The position numbers and the translations under genes were made by a program. Of a DNA stretch of 64,000 nt, positions 17,561 to 26,155 are shown one piece after another. Each line of letters starts with the position of its first letter. Positions within the stretch are counted from its first letter, which is position 1. The notes beneath the pieces were generated by a model. The model saw only the letters and a list, made by a program, of their open reading frames with translations, searched no databases and was not told the origin of the DNA. Origin of the DNA: Roseburia intestinalis L1-82 (GTDB taxonomy: Bacteria > Bacillota > Clostridia > Lachnospirales > Lachnospiraceae); contig NZ_LR027880.1 in assembly GCF_900537995.1 (NCBI RefSeq), positions 453,001 to 517,000 on the forward strand. Direction: 5' to 3'.

Positions 17561-17746
17561 ATGTTTGAATATATGACGGCACAGGAAGCCGCAGAACTTT
17601 GGGGGATATCGGTGCGGCGTGTGCAACGGTTATGCAAAGAAAACCGTATTGAGGGTGTCCTAAATATAAATCGGGTGTGGCTTATTCCTAAAAGTTCAAA
17701 AAAGCCCGTTGATAAGCGGAGAAAGGTTACAGATTATGGAGAATAG
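17561..17746 (+). CDS. Small HTH protein, excisionase/MerR-like fold
   Basis: 61 residues. The pattern MTAQEAAELWGISVRRVQRL is a winged HTH of the HTH_17 type used by excisionases and small regulators. Its last codons overlap the response-regulator start at 17736, so the genes are translated together from the promoter at 17503. It could help excision of ICE1, but the recombinase lies 8 kb away, and a regulatory role for the adjacent exporter module is equally possible. Confidence 0.7.
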   Translation: MFEYMTAQEAAELWGISVRRVQRLCKENRIEGVLNINRVWLIPKSSKKPVDKRRKVTDYGE

Positions 17747-18437
17747 AATTTTATTACTAGAAGATGATGTAAGTTTAATAGACGGACTGCAATATTCGCT
17801 AAAGAAAAATGGCTTCGATGTCGATTTTGTCCGTTCTGTGCAGGAAACTCTAACTTATTTATCTGAGATAGAAAAATACGATATGCTCATCCTTGATGTC
17901 ACATTGCCAGACGGAACAGGTTTTGAGATATGTGAAAAAGTACGAAAAAACGGAAGTCAGATACCGATTATTTTTCTGACAGCTTCTGATGAAGAAGTTA
18001 GCATTATTCGTGGTCTGGACTGCGGCGGTGATGACTACATAACAAAACCGTTTAAGTTAGGCGAGTTATGTTCACGCATACGAGCGTTGCTGCGGCGGGC
18101 AGGGTTGTCCACTCAAGGAACAGGGGCAGTTATGGAATGTGGCGATATTAAGATAGACCTTTTAGGAAGCCGTGTCTTATTAAAGGGAAAAATATTAGAA
18201 CTTACCGCCGCAGAATACCGTTTAATATGCCTGTTGGTAAAGAATGCAAACCGTATTATTACAAGAGATATTATTTTAGACGAGTTATGGGACAGCACAG
18301 GAGATTATGTAGACAATAATACCCTTTCCGTCTATGTGCGACGACTGCGAGAAAAAATAGAAACAGACCCATCACATCCAGAACATTTACTAACAGTCCG
18401 AGGATTTGGTTATCAGTGGAAAGAGGTGGACGAATGA
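17736..18437 (+). CDS. OmpR-family response regulator
   Basis: 233 residues from the ATG at 17736 (GAGAAAGG upstream). Receiver domain: acidic pair in LLLEDD near residue 10, phospho-acceptor Asp in LILDVTLPDG near residue 53, and Lys in ITKPF near 103. The C-terminal winged helix ends in the typical GFGYQWK. Overlaps the kinase gene by four bases. It probably binds the repeated GTAAG boxes at 19660 and 22841 and switches on the exporter and phosphoesterase genes. Confidence 0.9.
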   Translation: MENRILLLEDDVSLIDGLQYSLKKNGFDVDFVRSVQETLTYLSEIEKYDMLILDVTLPDGTGFEICEKVRKNGSQIPIIFLTASDEEVSIIRGLDCGGDDYITKPFKLGELCSRIRALLRRAGLSTQGTGAVMECGDIKIDLLGSRVLLKGKILELTAAEYRLICLLVKNANRIITRDIILDELWDSTGDYVDNNTLSVYVRRLREKIETDPSHPEHLLTVRGFGYQWKEVDE

Positions 18438-19663
18438 ACTTCTTACATGATAAACATAGCCGTTATTATTGCATTTTCATTGTTACTCTTGTTTTGCTGC
18501 TTTTTTTGATGGGAATAGCTGTCATTGACACGCAAACGGCGGCTACCAAAGAAATGTTTTTAACACACAATAATGCGATTGCTACTTCTTTACTGGAAGA
18601 AGGAATTTCAAAGGAAGTAATTGCAACAGCCTTAATGAATACGGAAGCAGGCACTACAGGAAATAAGTTTTTAGCCGAAATTGGTCTTTCAAACAGCACG
18701 GATATAGAAAATTTACCTTATGTATCTGCTGTTAAAAATACAATACTGACATCTCTGTTTGTGATGTTATTTCTATGGACGCTGCTTCTGTTTTTAGGTA
18801 CAATGCTGTTTTTGTATCGTAGGGAAAGACTATATAGGGAATCAGAAAACATCATTAAGGACTACATAGATGGGAACTATACTGTTCACCTTCCGCAATC
18901 TAACGAGGGAACTATTTACCAGCTCTTATCTTCTGTTGACCAATTGGCTACTATGCTTCAAGCAAAAAATGATACAGAACAAAAGACAAAAGAGTTTCTT
19001 AAAAATACAATTTCTGATATATCACATCAATTAAAAACGCCTCTGTCGGCACTTATGATGTATCAGGAAATTATTGAGAATGAGCCAGAAAACTTCGAAA
19101 CGGTCAAAGAATTTTCCTTAAAGATTGGAACTGCATTAAAGAGAATGGAACAGCTTATTCAATCTATGTTGAAAATCACAAGAATAGATGCAGGGAGCAT
19201 CTCTTTTGAAAAATCCAATTACAGTATCCCGAATATTATTAATCACGCAATTAGTGAATTGACAACACGGGCGGACAATGAAAAAAAGGAAATTGTGATA
19301 GATGGTGATTTGGAACAGATGCTTTACTGTGATATAGAGTGGACGGGCGAAGCCATTGGCAACATTATCAAAAACGCACTTGACCATACAGATACAGGGG
19401 GAAAAATCTCTATATCGTGGGAACAAACGCCCGCTATGATTAGAATATTTATTACGGATAACGGACACGGCATTTCCCAAGAGGATATACACCACATATT
19501 TAAGAGATTTTATCGAAGCAAAAATACTTCAGAAAGTCAAGGGATTGGACTTGGATTGCCATTAGCAAAGGCGATTGTTGAGGGACAAGGCGGTATTCTT
19601 TCTGTTCAGAGCGAGCTATTACAGGGAACAACCTTTACATTGTCTTTCCTTACGGAATCGTAA
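18434..19663 (+). CDS. Sensor histidine kinase
   Basis: 409 residues. Two membrane segments (about residues 13-33 and 105-130) flank a short outside loop of some 70 residues. The DHp helix has the phosphorylated His in ISDISHQLKTPLSAL (near residue 200). The ATPase domain shows the N box NIIKNALDHT, G1 DNGHGIS and G2 GLGLPLAKA. The short sensor loop is like kinases that sense cell-envelope agents together with a neighbouring ABC exporter. The stop codon lies inside the first GTAAG box. Confidence 0.9.
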   Translation: MNFLHDKHSRYYCIFIVTLVLLLFLMGIAVIDTQTAATKEMFLTHNNAIATSLLEEGISKEVIATALMNTEAGTTGNKFLAEIGLSNSTDIENLPYVSAVKNTILTSLFVMLFLWTLLLFLGTMLFLYRRERLYRESENIIKDYIDGNYTVHLPQSNEGTIYQLLSSVDQLATMLQAKNDTEQKTKEFLKNTISDISHQLKTPLSALMMYQEIIENEPENFETVKEFSLKIGTALKRMEQLIQSMLKITRIDAGSISFEKSNYSIPNIINHAISELTTRADNEKKEIVIDGDLEQMLYCDIEWTGEAIGNIIKNALDHTDTGGKISISWEQTPAMIRIFITDNGHGISQEDIHHIFKRFYRSKNTSESQGIGLGLPLAKAIVEGQGGILSVQSELLQGTTFTLSFLTES

Positions 19664-19686
19664 GGTTAAATTCATCTGATTGTAAG
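19660..19686 (+). promoter_or_regulatory. Response-regulator box upstream of the ABC exporter
   Basis: Two GTAAG half-sites (19660-19664 and 19682-19686) are 22 bases apart, with AAATTCATCTGATT between them. The same arrangement with only a few changes occurs at 22841-22867 upstream of the phosphoesterase. Direct repeats two helical turns apart are the usual target of OmpR-type regulators. Confidence 0.6.
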
Positions 19687-19725
19687 CTGTTACTTCTATC
19701 CTTGTGAGAAAGGAGGTACTTATAA

Positions 19726-20421
19726 ATGGAAATCTTAAAAGTACAAAATCTGTGTAAAACATACGGAACTGGTGAGGCAAAAGTCGATGCTTTGAAAAAT
19801 GTATCGTTCTCTCTGGAAAAAGGTGAGTTCGTTGCTGTCGTTGGAGAGTCTGGCTCTGGGAAGAGTACCCTGCTAAATTGTATCGGTGCATTGGATGTTC
19901 CTACTTCTGGCACAGTCACGATGGATGGGAATAACTTATTTTCTATGAAAGAAGAAGAACGCACGATTTTCAGAAGGAGGAATATCGGCTTTATTTTTCA
20001 GTCTTTTCAGCTTGTATCTGAATTGACGGTGGAACAGAATATAGCATTTCCGCTTCTTTTGGATTATCGCAAACCGAAAGCTTCTGATGTAGAAGAAATA
20101 TTAGAATTGCTCGGCTTAACAGAACGAAGAAACCATTTGCCAAGCCAGCTTTCTGGCGGTCAGCAGCAGCGTGTCGCTATTGGCAGGGCATTGATTACAA
20201 AACCGAAGTTGATTCTTGCGGACGAGCCGACAGGCAATCTGGATAGCAAGAATAGCCAAGATGTTATTGATTTGCTGACAAAAGCATCCAGACATTACCA
20301 ACAAACAATACTTATGATTACGCACAACAACGGTCTTACTTCTATGGTTGACCGTGTCTTGCGTGTCACAGACGGTGTGCTGACAGACTTGGGAGGTAAT
20401 GAGAATGAAAAGTTATCTTGA
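19726..20421 (+). CDS. ABC exporter ATPase (MacB/LolD type)
   Basis: 231 residues. Walker A GESGSGKSTLLN (about residue 40), signature LSGGQQQRVAIGRAL (about 142) and Walker B LILADEPTGNLD (about 165) are intact. This group drives FtsX-type permeases that remove peptide antibiotics or lipid-linked compounds from the membrane. AAAGGAGG precedes the ATG. It overlaps the permease gene and sits under the regulator box at 19660. Confidence 0.9.
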   Translation: MEILKVQNLCKTYGTGEAKVDALKNVSFSLEKGEFVAVVGESGSGKSTLLNCIGALDVPTSGTVTMDGNNLFSMKEEERTIFRRRNIGFIFQSFQLVSELTVEQNIAFPLLLDYRKPKASDVEEILELLGLTERRNHLPSQLSGGQQQRVAIGRALITKPKLILADEPTGNLDSKNSQDVIDLLTKASRHYQQTILMITHNNGLTSMVDRVLRVTDGVLTDLGGNENEKLS

Positions 20422-22759
20422 CCTTGTTCCTATTTCTGCAAAAGTACATCGAAAGCAAAATCGTATGTCTATTATTTGTATTGTATTGGCTGTCTTTCTG
20501 GTAACAGCTATTTTCGGTATGGCTGATATGTTTATCAGAGGGCAGATTTTGCAGGCACAGCAGGAAAACGGAAATTGGCATATTGGCATACAAAACATTA
20601 GTGATGAAGATGCAATGCTTATATCTTCCAGACCAGAGGTAGCTACTGTTGCCGATTATGGTACGCTGAATTTTCGAGGAGAACAAGAATATACTTTGCA
20701 TGGAAAAAATGTGAGTATATGCGGTGGAAATGAAAGCATAGTTACAGAAATTTTTAATGTGTTGGATGAAGGGACGTTTCCTAAAACTGAGAATGAAGCA
20801 ATGATATCAATCAATGCGAAGGATACGCTAAAGTTAAAAATTGGTGAGCAAATTGTAATTACAACGCCAAATGGAACGGAATTCTCATATATTATTTCTG
20901 GCTTTATGAAAAATTCCGCAAACCTTATGCGTGAAGATGTTTATGGTGTGTTTTTGACAACAGATGGCTTTCGAACAATTTACTCCAATGAAACAGATGT
21001 TAACCCATCTGAGTATACAATGTTTTTCGTGCTATTTGATAATAAAGGAAACATTCCAAAAGAGATAGCTGAGATTAAAGAACAGTACGGATTGTCCGAT
21101 AAACAAGTAACCGAAAATATAACATTGCTTGGTTTGATGGGGCAGAGTGATGATTCATTCATGGCACAGGTGTATACTGTTGCAATAATTCTATTTTTCC
21201 TCGTTTTGATGGCTGGCGTTTTAATGATTGCAAGTAGTATGAACACTAATGTGGCACAGCGAACAGAGTTTTTTGGAATGGTTCGTTGCATAGGGGCAAC
21301 ACCTAAACAGGTTATGCAGTTAGTACGTAAAGAGGTTATGAATTGGTGTCGCTTTGCAATTCCACTTGGTGTTATCGGCGGTATGGTATTGGTTTGGGTA
21401 TTGTGTTTTATTTTGCGGCAGCTTAGTCCACAATATTTTGGTGGAATGCCTGCTTTTAGTATAAGCTATCCAAGTATTATAGCGGGTATTGTTGTTGGTT
21501 TGTTGACAGTTCTCCTTGCTGCCCGTTCTCCTGCTAAGAAAGCATCCAAAGTTTCTCCTTTGGCAGCGGTATCTGGAAATGCAAATGATTTACAACCTGT
21601 AAAAAAAGCGGCGAATACCAAGTTTTTCAAGATAGACACTTCTCTTGGTATTCATCATGCTAAAGCAAGCAAAAAGAATTTTATTTTAATGATTAGCTCA
21701 TTTTCAATCAGTATTATTCTTTTTCTTGCATTTTCAGTAACTATTGATTTTATGAATCACACATTGACGCCTTTACAGCCGTGGACTGCCGATATATCTG
21801 TTATCAGTCCAGAAGATACCTGCTCGGTAAAGGCTGAATTTATTGAGGAATTACAGCAAAATCTCGCCGTAAAAAATGTTTATGGGCGAATGTTTGCTTA
21901 CAATGTTCCCGTAATCGTAAATGGCGAGGAAAAAGTTGTTGACCTTATTTCATATGAAGACATGCAGTTTGACTGGGCAAAGGACTATGTTTTGTCCGGC
22001 AGCTTGGAAAAAGCACAAAGTGAAAGTAATACAGGACTTATCGTTTTTGAGCCACAAAACGACATTGAGGTAGGCAATGTCATTACCTTAAATTTGAATG
22101 GCAGCCAAGCTGATATGGAGATTGTCGGTATGTTATCTGACTGCCCATTTAATAATCGTCAAGATGTTGGCAAGCTCATTTGTTCTGAGGATACCTTTAG
22201 AAAACTGACGGGCGAAACGGATTATAGTATTATTGATATACAGTTATCTCAAAATGCCACAGAGAATGATGTAAATGAAATACACCGCTTGGTAGGCTCA
22301 CAATATACATTTTCTGATGAGCGAATGGGTAATAGTAACACCCGTGGGGCTTACTATTGTTTTGGGCTTTTCATTTATGGCTTTTTGGTATTGATTGCAT
22401 TGATTACATTATTCAATATCATAAATAGCATAGCTATGAGTGTGGTGGCAAAAATGAAACAATACGGAGTTTTTCGAGCGATTGGATTAAGTAACAGGCA
22501 ACTGGCTAAAATGATTATTGCCGAAGCATCTACCTATGCAATCACAGGTACTATTTGCGGTAGCGTTTTAGGAATAGTCTGTAACAAGATTTTATTTAGC
22601 AAACTTATAACCTATAAATGGGGCGATGCATGGAGTGTTCCTCTGGTTCAGCTTGGTATCATTATTGTTGTTGTTGCCATTGCAGTAATTTTGGCAGTAA
22701 GAAACCCCATTAAAAAATTGGAGAAAACATCTATCGTAGATATAATTAGTGTGCAATAG
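20405..22759 (+). CDS. FtsX-type ABC exporter permease with two large outside domains
   Basis: 784 residues from the ATG at 20405 (an ATG at 20399 is also possible). One N-terminal membrane segment (about 20-40), an outside domain of some 210 residues, three segments (about 260-380), another segment near 430, a second outside domain, and three final segments (about 655-775). This duplicated FtsX layout is usual for permeases paired with MacB-type ATPases. With the adjacent two-component system it is probably an antimicrobial-peptide or bacteriocin resistance exporter, but the substrate cannot be read from sequence. Confidence 0.87.
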   Translation: MKSYLDLVPISAKVHRKQNRMSIICIVLAVFLVTAIFGMADMFIRGQILQAQQENGNWHIGIQNISDEDAMLISSRPEVATVADYGTLNFRGEQEYTLHGKNVSICGGNESIVTEIFNVLDEGTFPKTENEAMISINAKDTLKLKIGEQIVITTPNGTEFSYIISGFMKNSANLMREDVYGVFLTTDGFRTIYSNETDVNPSEYTMFFVLFDNKGNIPKEIAEIKEQYGLSDKQVTENITLLGLMGQSDDSFMAQVYTVAIILFFLVLMAGVLMIASSMNTNVAQRTEFFGMVRCIGATPKQVMQLVRKEVMNWCRFAIPLGVIGGMVLVWVLCFILRQLSPQYFGGMPAFSISYPSIIAGIVVGLLTVLLAARSPAKKASKVSPLAAVSGNANDLQPVKKAANTKFFKIDTSLGIHHAKASKKNFILMISSFSISIILFLAFSVTIDFMNHTLTPLQPWTADISVISPEDTCSVKAEFIEELQQNLAVKNVYGRMFAYNVPVIVNGEEKVVDLISYEDMQFDWAKDYVLSGSLEKAQSESNTGLIVFEPQNDIEVGNVITLNLNGSQADMEIVGMLSDCPFNNRQDVGKLICSEDTFRKLTGETDYSIIDIQLSQNATENDVNEIHRLVGSQYTFSDERMGNSNTRGAYYCFGLFIYGFLVLIALITLFNIINSIAMSVVAKMKQYGVFRAIGLSNRQLAKMIIAEASTYAITGTICGSVLGIVCNKILFSKLITYKWGDAWSVPLVQLGIIIVVVAIAVILAVRNPIKKLEKTSIVDIISVQ

Positions 22760-22789
22760 TTCTCAATATTATTGCATTCATAGAGGGGC

Positions 22790-22827
22790 AGGCAGGTAAT
22801 TCTTGAACGGAATTGTCTGCCTCTTTT
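22790..22827 (+). terminator. Rho-independent terminator after the permease
   Basis: AGGCAGGTAATTC (22790-22802) pairs with GAATTGTCTGCCT (22810-22822) over 13 bp with two wobble pairs, followed by CTTTT. Confidence 0.75.
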
Positions 22828-22840
22828 AGCTTACTATTTT

Positions 22841-22867
22841 GTAAGTCAAAATTCATCTAATTGTAAG
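22841..22867 (+). promoter_or_regulatory. Second response-regulator box, upstream of the phosphoesterase
   Basis: GTAAG half-sites at 22841-22845 and 22863-22867 with AAATTCATCTAATT between them, nearly the same as the box at 19660. The second half-site overlaps a TTGTAA that could serve as the -35, with AT-rich TAATAT about 17 bases downstream. That placement is typical for an activator that contacts RNA polymerase. Confidence 0.6.
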
Positions 22868-22907
22868 GTTGGCTCTATATCATAATATAGGAAAGATGGA
22901 GAACACC

Positions 22908-23765
22908 ATGAAAAAACGATTATCTAAAAAAACTTTGATTTCTGTATGCACGTTGATTGCTGCTTTGATTATTTGGACTATCTGGAGCAATACAGCTTTG
23001 ACGTTGAGTACGGTGACTGTTTCAAGCAATCGTATCCCTGCTGCATTTAATGGTTTTCGGATAGCTCAAATATCCGACCTGCACAATGCAGTGTTCGGAG
23101 AAGACAATGCAGAACTGTTACAAATACTGTCAGAATGTGAGCCAAACATAATAGTAATAACGGGTGATTTAGTTGATGCTGAACATACGGACATTGATGT
23201 TGCCCTTGATTTTGCAAAAGAAGCTGTTCAAATTGCAGATACATATTATGTAACAGGCAATCACGAAGCCAGTTTGTCACAGTATGATGAGCTTAAAGCA
23301 GAACTTGAAAATACTGGTGTAGTTGTCCTTGAAGATAAAGCAATGCAGTTAGAATATAATGGAGATGACATTACGCTTATCGGACTTTCCGACCCAAGCT
23401 TTACGCTTAAAGGGGATATGTTTGGAGAAGTTCCTGCTATGGTTGATACGAAATTACGGGGACTAATCGGAGATAAAGACAATTACACTATTTTGCTTTC
23501 ACATCGCCCAGAATTGTTTGAAGCCTATGTAAATTGTGGTGTCGATTTAGTTTTCAGTGGTCACGCACATGGTGGTCAGTTTCGTTTACCGTTTATTGGC
23601 GGTTTGGTTGCTCCAAATCAAGGCTTGTTTCCAAAATATGATGCAGGCTTATATACGAAAGGTGACACAAATATGATTGTTTGCAGAGGACTTGGCAATA
23701 GTATTATTCCTATTCGATTTAATAACCGTCCAGAAATCGTGTTATTGGAGCTTATCGCAGAATGA
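22908..23765 (+). CDS. Membrane-anchored metallophosphoesterase (YkuE-like)
   Basis: 285 residues from the ATG at 22908 behind GGAGA (an ATG at 22896 is possible). One N-terminal membrane anchor (about residues 8-28). The metal site motifs are all present: ISDLHN, GDLVD, GNHEAS, LSHRPELF and GHAHGGQF. Members act on phosphate esters at the outer face of the membrane, some on undecaprenyl-linked lipids. Its promoter carries the same box as the ABC exporter, so it is probably part of the same envelope-stress response. The exact substrate is not known. Confidence 0.85.
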   Translation: MKKRLSKKTLISVCTLIAALIIWTIWSNTALTLSTVTVSSNRIPAAFNGFRIAQISDLHNAVFGEDNAELLQILSECEPNIIVITGDLVDAEHTDIDVALDFAKEAVQIADTYYVTGNHEASLSQYDELKAELENTGVVVLEDKAMQLEYNGDDITLIGLSDPSFTLKGDMFGEVPAMVDTKLRGLIGDKDNYTILLSHRPELFEAYVNCGVDLVFSGHAHGGQFRLPFIGGLVAPNQGLFPKYDAGLYTKGDTNMIVCRGLGNSIIPIRFNNRPEIVLLELIAE

Positions 23766-23806
23766 TAGTAAGTAAATGTATTTAATTTTGAAAGGTAGGT
23801 TGTAAC

Positions 23807-23980
23807 TTGAAGCAGACAGAATGGCTATTATGTCCTCTTTGCGGAAACAAAACCCGAAACAAAATCAGAGAGGACACAGTTTTGAAAAACTATCCTCTTT
23901 ACTGCCCAAAATGTAAACAGGAAACATTGATTGATGTAAAGGATTTACAAATAACCGTCATCAAAGAGCCAGACGCATAA
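23807..23980 (+). CDS. Cysteine-rich KTR-domain protein
   Basis: 57 residues from a TTG behind AGGTAGG. Two CxxC pairs (CPLCGNKTR and CPKCKQ) make a zinc ribbon, and the KTR-type motif after the first pair is the family mark. Such proteins are common on Tn916- and Tn1549-type elements next to the recombination module. Function unknown; nucleic-acid binding is plausible. A terminator follows at once. Confidence 0.8.
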   Translation: MKQTEWLLCPLCGNKTRNKIREDTVLKNYPLYCPKCKQETLIDVKDLQITVIKEPDA

Positions 23981-23984
23981 GATG

Positions 23985-24032
23985 CAGAGCCGATGAACAA
24001 GTGAGTAATCGCAGTTTGTCGGCTCTGTTTTT
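23985..24032 (+). terminator. Rho-independent terminator
   Basis: CAGAGCCGA (23985-23993) pairs perfectly with TCGGCTCTG (24019-24027), followed by TTTTT. Confidence 0.8.
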
Positions 24033-24049
24033 ATATAACCATAGGTAGG

Positions 24050-24422
24050 ACAAGCCCGCCGAATAAAAAAAACGGTGCTTTGGTGGGCGGCTTTGTCACG
24101 CCCAGACTAAATTTTACTGCCCTCTAAACCCGTTTTCGAGTTTGGAGGGATTTTTATGTGTTGGTCAAGCACGACCATCACGCTGCTTATCAGAAGCAGC
24201 AGTTATTTACATAGTGTCACGTAGAAGTGAGGATAACTTATTAAAAAAAGCCTTGCTTGCTCGTGGCACTTTTCTACTTTTCGAGTAGAAGTCACATATC
24301 TATATCATAGAGATAATTATGCGTGTTGCCGTAGAGGTCTTAGTACCTTTGCGGCTTTTTGTTTGTTGTTTTTTGTCGCAACACAGGATAAACCTGCTTC
24401 TGGCATTGGGTGCCGTAGCCCA
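24050..24422 (+). other. Non-coding structured stretch upstream of the sigma-like gene
   Basis: No convincing gene in about 370 bases. Several hairpins follow each other: a GCC-rich stem at about 24050-24105, GCTGCTT/AGAAGCAGC near 24182-24200, and TTCTACT/AGTAGAA near 24271-24290. This suggests a long regulatory leader. It may instead hold recombination-directing sites, since the recombinase module lies just downstream. Confidence 0.4.
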
Positions 24423-24460
24423 CCTCAATCTGAATTTCTCAAAAAAATTCAGATTGGAGG
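24423..24460 (+). promoter_or_regulatory. Hairpin that covers the ribosome site of the sigma-like gene
   Basis: CCTCAATCTGAATTT at 24423-24437 pairs with 24445-24460. The inner 11 bp are perfect, and CCTC then pairs with the GAGG of the ribosome site past one bulged base. The ATG follows at 24469. When folded, this stem would block translation. Confidence 0.6.
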
Positions 24461-24468
24461 TACACATT

Positions 24469-24897
24469 ATGGCTTACAACAAAGCCAGAGAAGAAAAGAA
24501 ATGGCGGCTCTGGAAAGAAGCCGAGGAAAAACAGTTACGGAGCTTGGGGGTTAATGAGGACGATATAGAAAAGCTCCGTGTTCACGATTGGGCGATTTTT
24601 AATTCAGACAGACGGTATTATCAGCGAGTGCAGGAAACAGGTACATATCTTGACGAGCTTGTTGAAGATACTACACAGCCCGAAGTCAAAACGGTTGAGG
24701 ATTTTCTGGACAGTATCGAAAATCAGCACCTCTATCAAGTTTTGATTAAGGTGGACAGGCTTACATTGCAGATTGCTTTGATGAAGATAGAAGGATATTC
24801 AACCCGTGAAATTGCGGTGTATCTGGATATTACTGAAAAAGCTGTTTACAGAAGAATGGATAGGCTCAAAGAAAAATTAAAAAAGTTATTTGAGTAG
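24469..24897 (+). CDS. Sigma-70 region 4-like regulator of the recombination module
   Basis: 142 residues. A charged N-terminal part is followed by a region 4-type helix-turn-helix at about residues 100-140 (EGYSTREIAVYLDITEKAVYRRMDRL). There is no region 2, so it is a sigma-like factor rather than a full sigma subunit. In related elements such proteins lie just before the toxin and recombinase genes and are thought to control excision. The hairpin over its ribosome site points to translational control. Confidence 0.72.
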   Translation: MAYNKAREEKKWRLWKEAEEKQLRSLGVNEDDIEKLRVHDWAIFNSDRRYYQRVQETGTYLDELVEDTTQPEVKTVEDFLDSIENQHLYQVLIKVDRLTLQIALMKIEGYSTREIAVYLDITEKAVYRRMDRLKEKLKKLFE

Positions 24898-24928
24898 AGG
24901 GGAAAATTGAATATTCCCACGGGCTACA

Positions 24929-24963
24929 GGGTGAGAGGACAAAAAACTCTTGCCCTGTTTTCC
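24929..24963 (+). terminator. Terminator-like hairpin after the sigma-like gene
   Basis: CAGGG at 24929-24933 pairs with CCCTG at 24955-24959, with an inner GAG/CTC stem, followed by TTTT. Confidence 0.5.
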
Positions 24964-25482
24964 TTTGTGTGGCGAAAACGGGATTGCTCCTTGATAAATG
25001 AATACCCATTCGCCAAATACTTTCTCTTTGTGATTGTGATGAGCATAAGCGTGTGCAGCGGTACGCCACGACCTGTCAAAAGGCAGCGAGCGATTGAAAG
25101 GTGGTGAGACTATCTTTACCGACTCAAAATATCGGGCAGCTCCCGATTTCGCCATAACCCACAAAGAGGATAATGATACTCCCGTCCAGTCACAGTCCGA
25201 GCGTGAAAAAACCGTCGCAGGCAATGAGGGCGGCTCTGTCAGAACGACAGTTGGGGTGGAACTCCCGTGGCGTCAGTTCGCTGCTGACCGTTTGGCGACT
25301 TCCCATAGCATTTCGGGGTGTCGAGGACAAATTGAAATGCTTCTATCATATCAGCCAAACGAAAGGCGGTCATAAGAACAGAGATATTGATAATATTCTT
25401 CCGACCTTAAAAACTTCCTTTTGTTTGGCTGCCTACATAGGCAGAACTCATCTGCCTAAATCCAGATGGGAGGTCAAACACA
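24964..25482 (+). other. Gap without a convincing gene
   Basis: About 520 bases with open frames in two overlapping phases. The best candidate is a 93-residue frame from a TTG at 25094 to 25375, but it has a poor start and no recognisable motif. A competing frame (25173-25499) runs past the toxin start and ends in a basic stretch. Small hairpins (CTGCCTA/TAGGCAG near 25424-25440, CATCT/AGATG near 25449-25467) lie just in front of the toxin ribosome site. I regard the stretch as mainly regulatory or decayed. Confidence 0.35.
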
Positions 25483-25839
25483 ATGGAAAGAATTATTAAG
25501 CGTGGCGATATTTACTACGCAGAGCTTAACCCCGTTATCGGCTCAGAACAAGGCGGCACAAGACCTGTACTTATCATTTCCAATGATATAGGAAACAAGC
25601 ACAGCCCGACGGTAATCATTGCAGCAATTACGAGCCGAGTACACACAAAAGCAAAGTTGCCCACACATACCGCAGTAAGTAATTATGAAGGGCTTGACAA
25701 GGACTCTGTTATCCTGCTTGAGCAGATACGGACAATTGATAAGCAGAGGTTAAAACAGTATATGGGAATGATGCCCAATAGCATAATGGCAAGAGTTAAC
25801 AAGGCTCTTGCCATTAGTGTTGCACTTAAAAAAATATGA
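25483..25839 (+). CDS. MazF/PemK-family endoribonuclease toxin
   Basis: 118 residues. The family fold is clear: [19 protein letters not shown] with the conserved loop, [12 protein letters not shown], and the arginine/threonine segment [16 protein letters not shown] that forms the active site. MazF toxins cut mRNA at short sequences. No classical MazE antitoxin gene precedes it. The next small gene at 25951 is a possible but unproven antitoxin. A toxin placed next to the recombinase would favour retention of the element. Confidence 0.85.
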   Translation: MERIIKRGDIYYAELNPVIGSEQGGTRPVLIISNDIGNKHSPTVIIAAITSRVHTKAKLPTHTAVSNYEGLDKDSVILLEQIRTIDKQRLKQYMGMMPNSIMARVNKALAISVALKKI

Positions 25840-25950
25840 AAAAATGTGTAAAGCAGGTATGCGGGATAGATTTGCACATTGGTAAAATGGCGGCTGTATT
25901 TCTATAATTTAGAGGTACAGCCGTTTTAGCTTTAGCGGAGGTATTCGTTT

Positions 25951-26103
25951 ATGGGAAATGAAAATTTAATTCAAAATACAGAACTGCCAAACGAACAGTT
26001 GAAAGATGAAACCGAAACATTCAATTCTTTTATCAATGTTATGGTACAGATAGTTGAAAAATACGGAAAGACTGTTTTGCAGGAATTGGATTTTGCTGCG
26101 TAG
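25951..26103 (+). CDS. Small acidic protein between toxin and recombinase
   Basis: 50 residues with GCGGAGG in front of the ATG. Acidic N-terminal half, helical C-terminal half (FINVMVQIVEKYGKTVLQEL). Similar short proteins precede serine recombinases in related ICEs. It could be the MazF antitoxin by size and charge, but the order toxin then antitoxin would be unusual. Confidence 0.55.
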   Translation: MGNENLIQNTELPNEQLKDETETFNSFINVMVQIVEKYGKTVLQELDFAA

Positions 26104-26155
26104 GTTACGCAGCCTTACATATCACATTTCCCTATAAATTTATGGAGGTGGTACG

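Noticed and set aside
17736..20421. Vancomycin-type VanR/VanS identity for the two-component system
   Set aside because: No van resistance genes follow; the partner is an ABC exporter, so an envelope-stress or peptide exporter system fits better.
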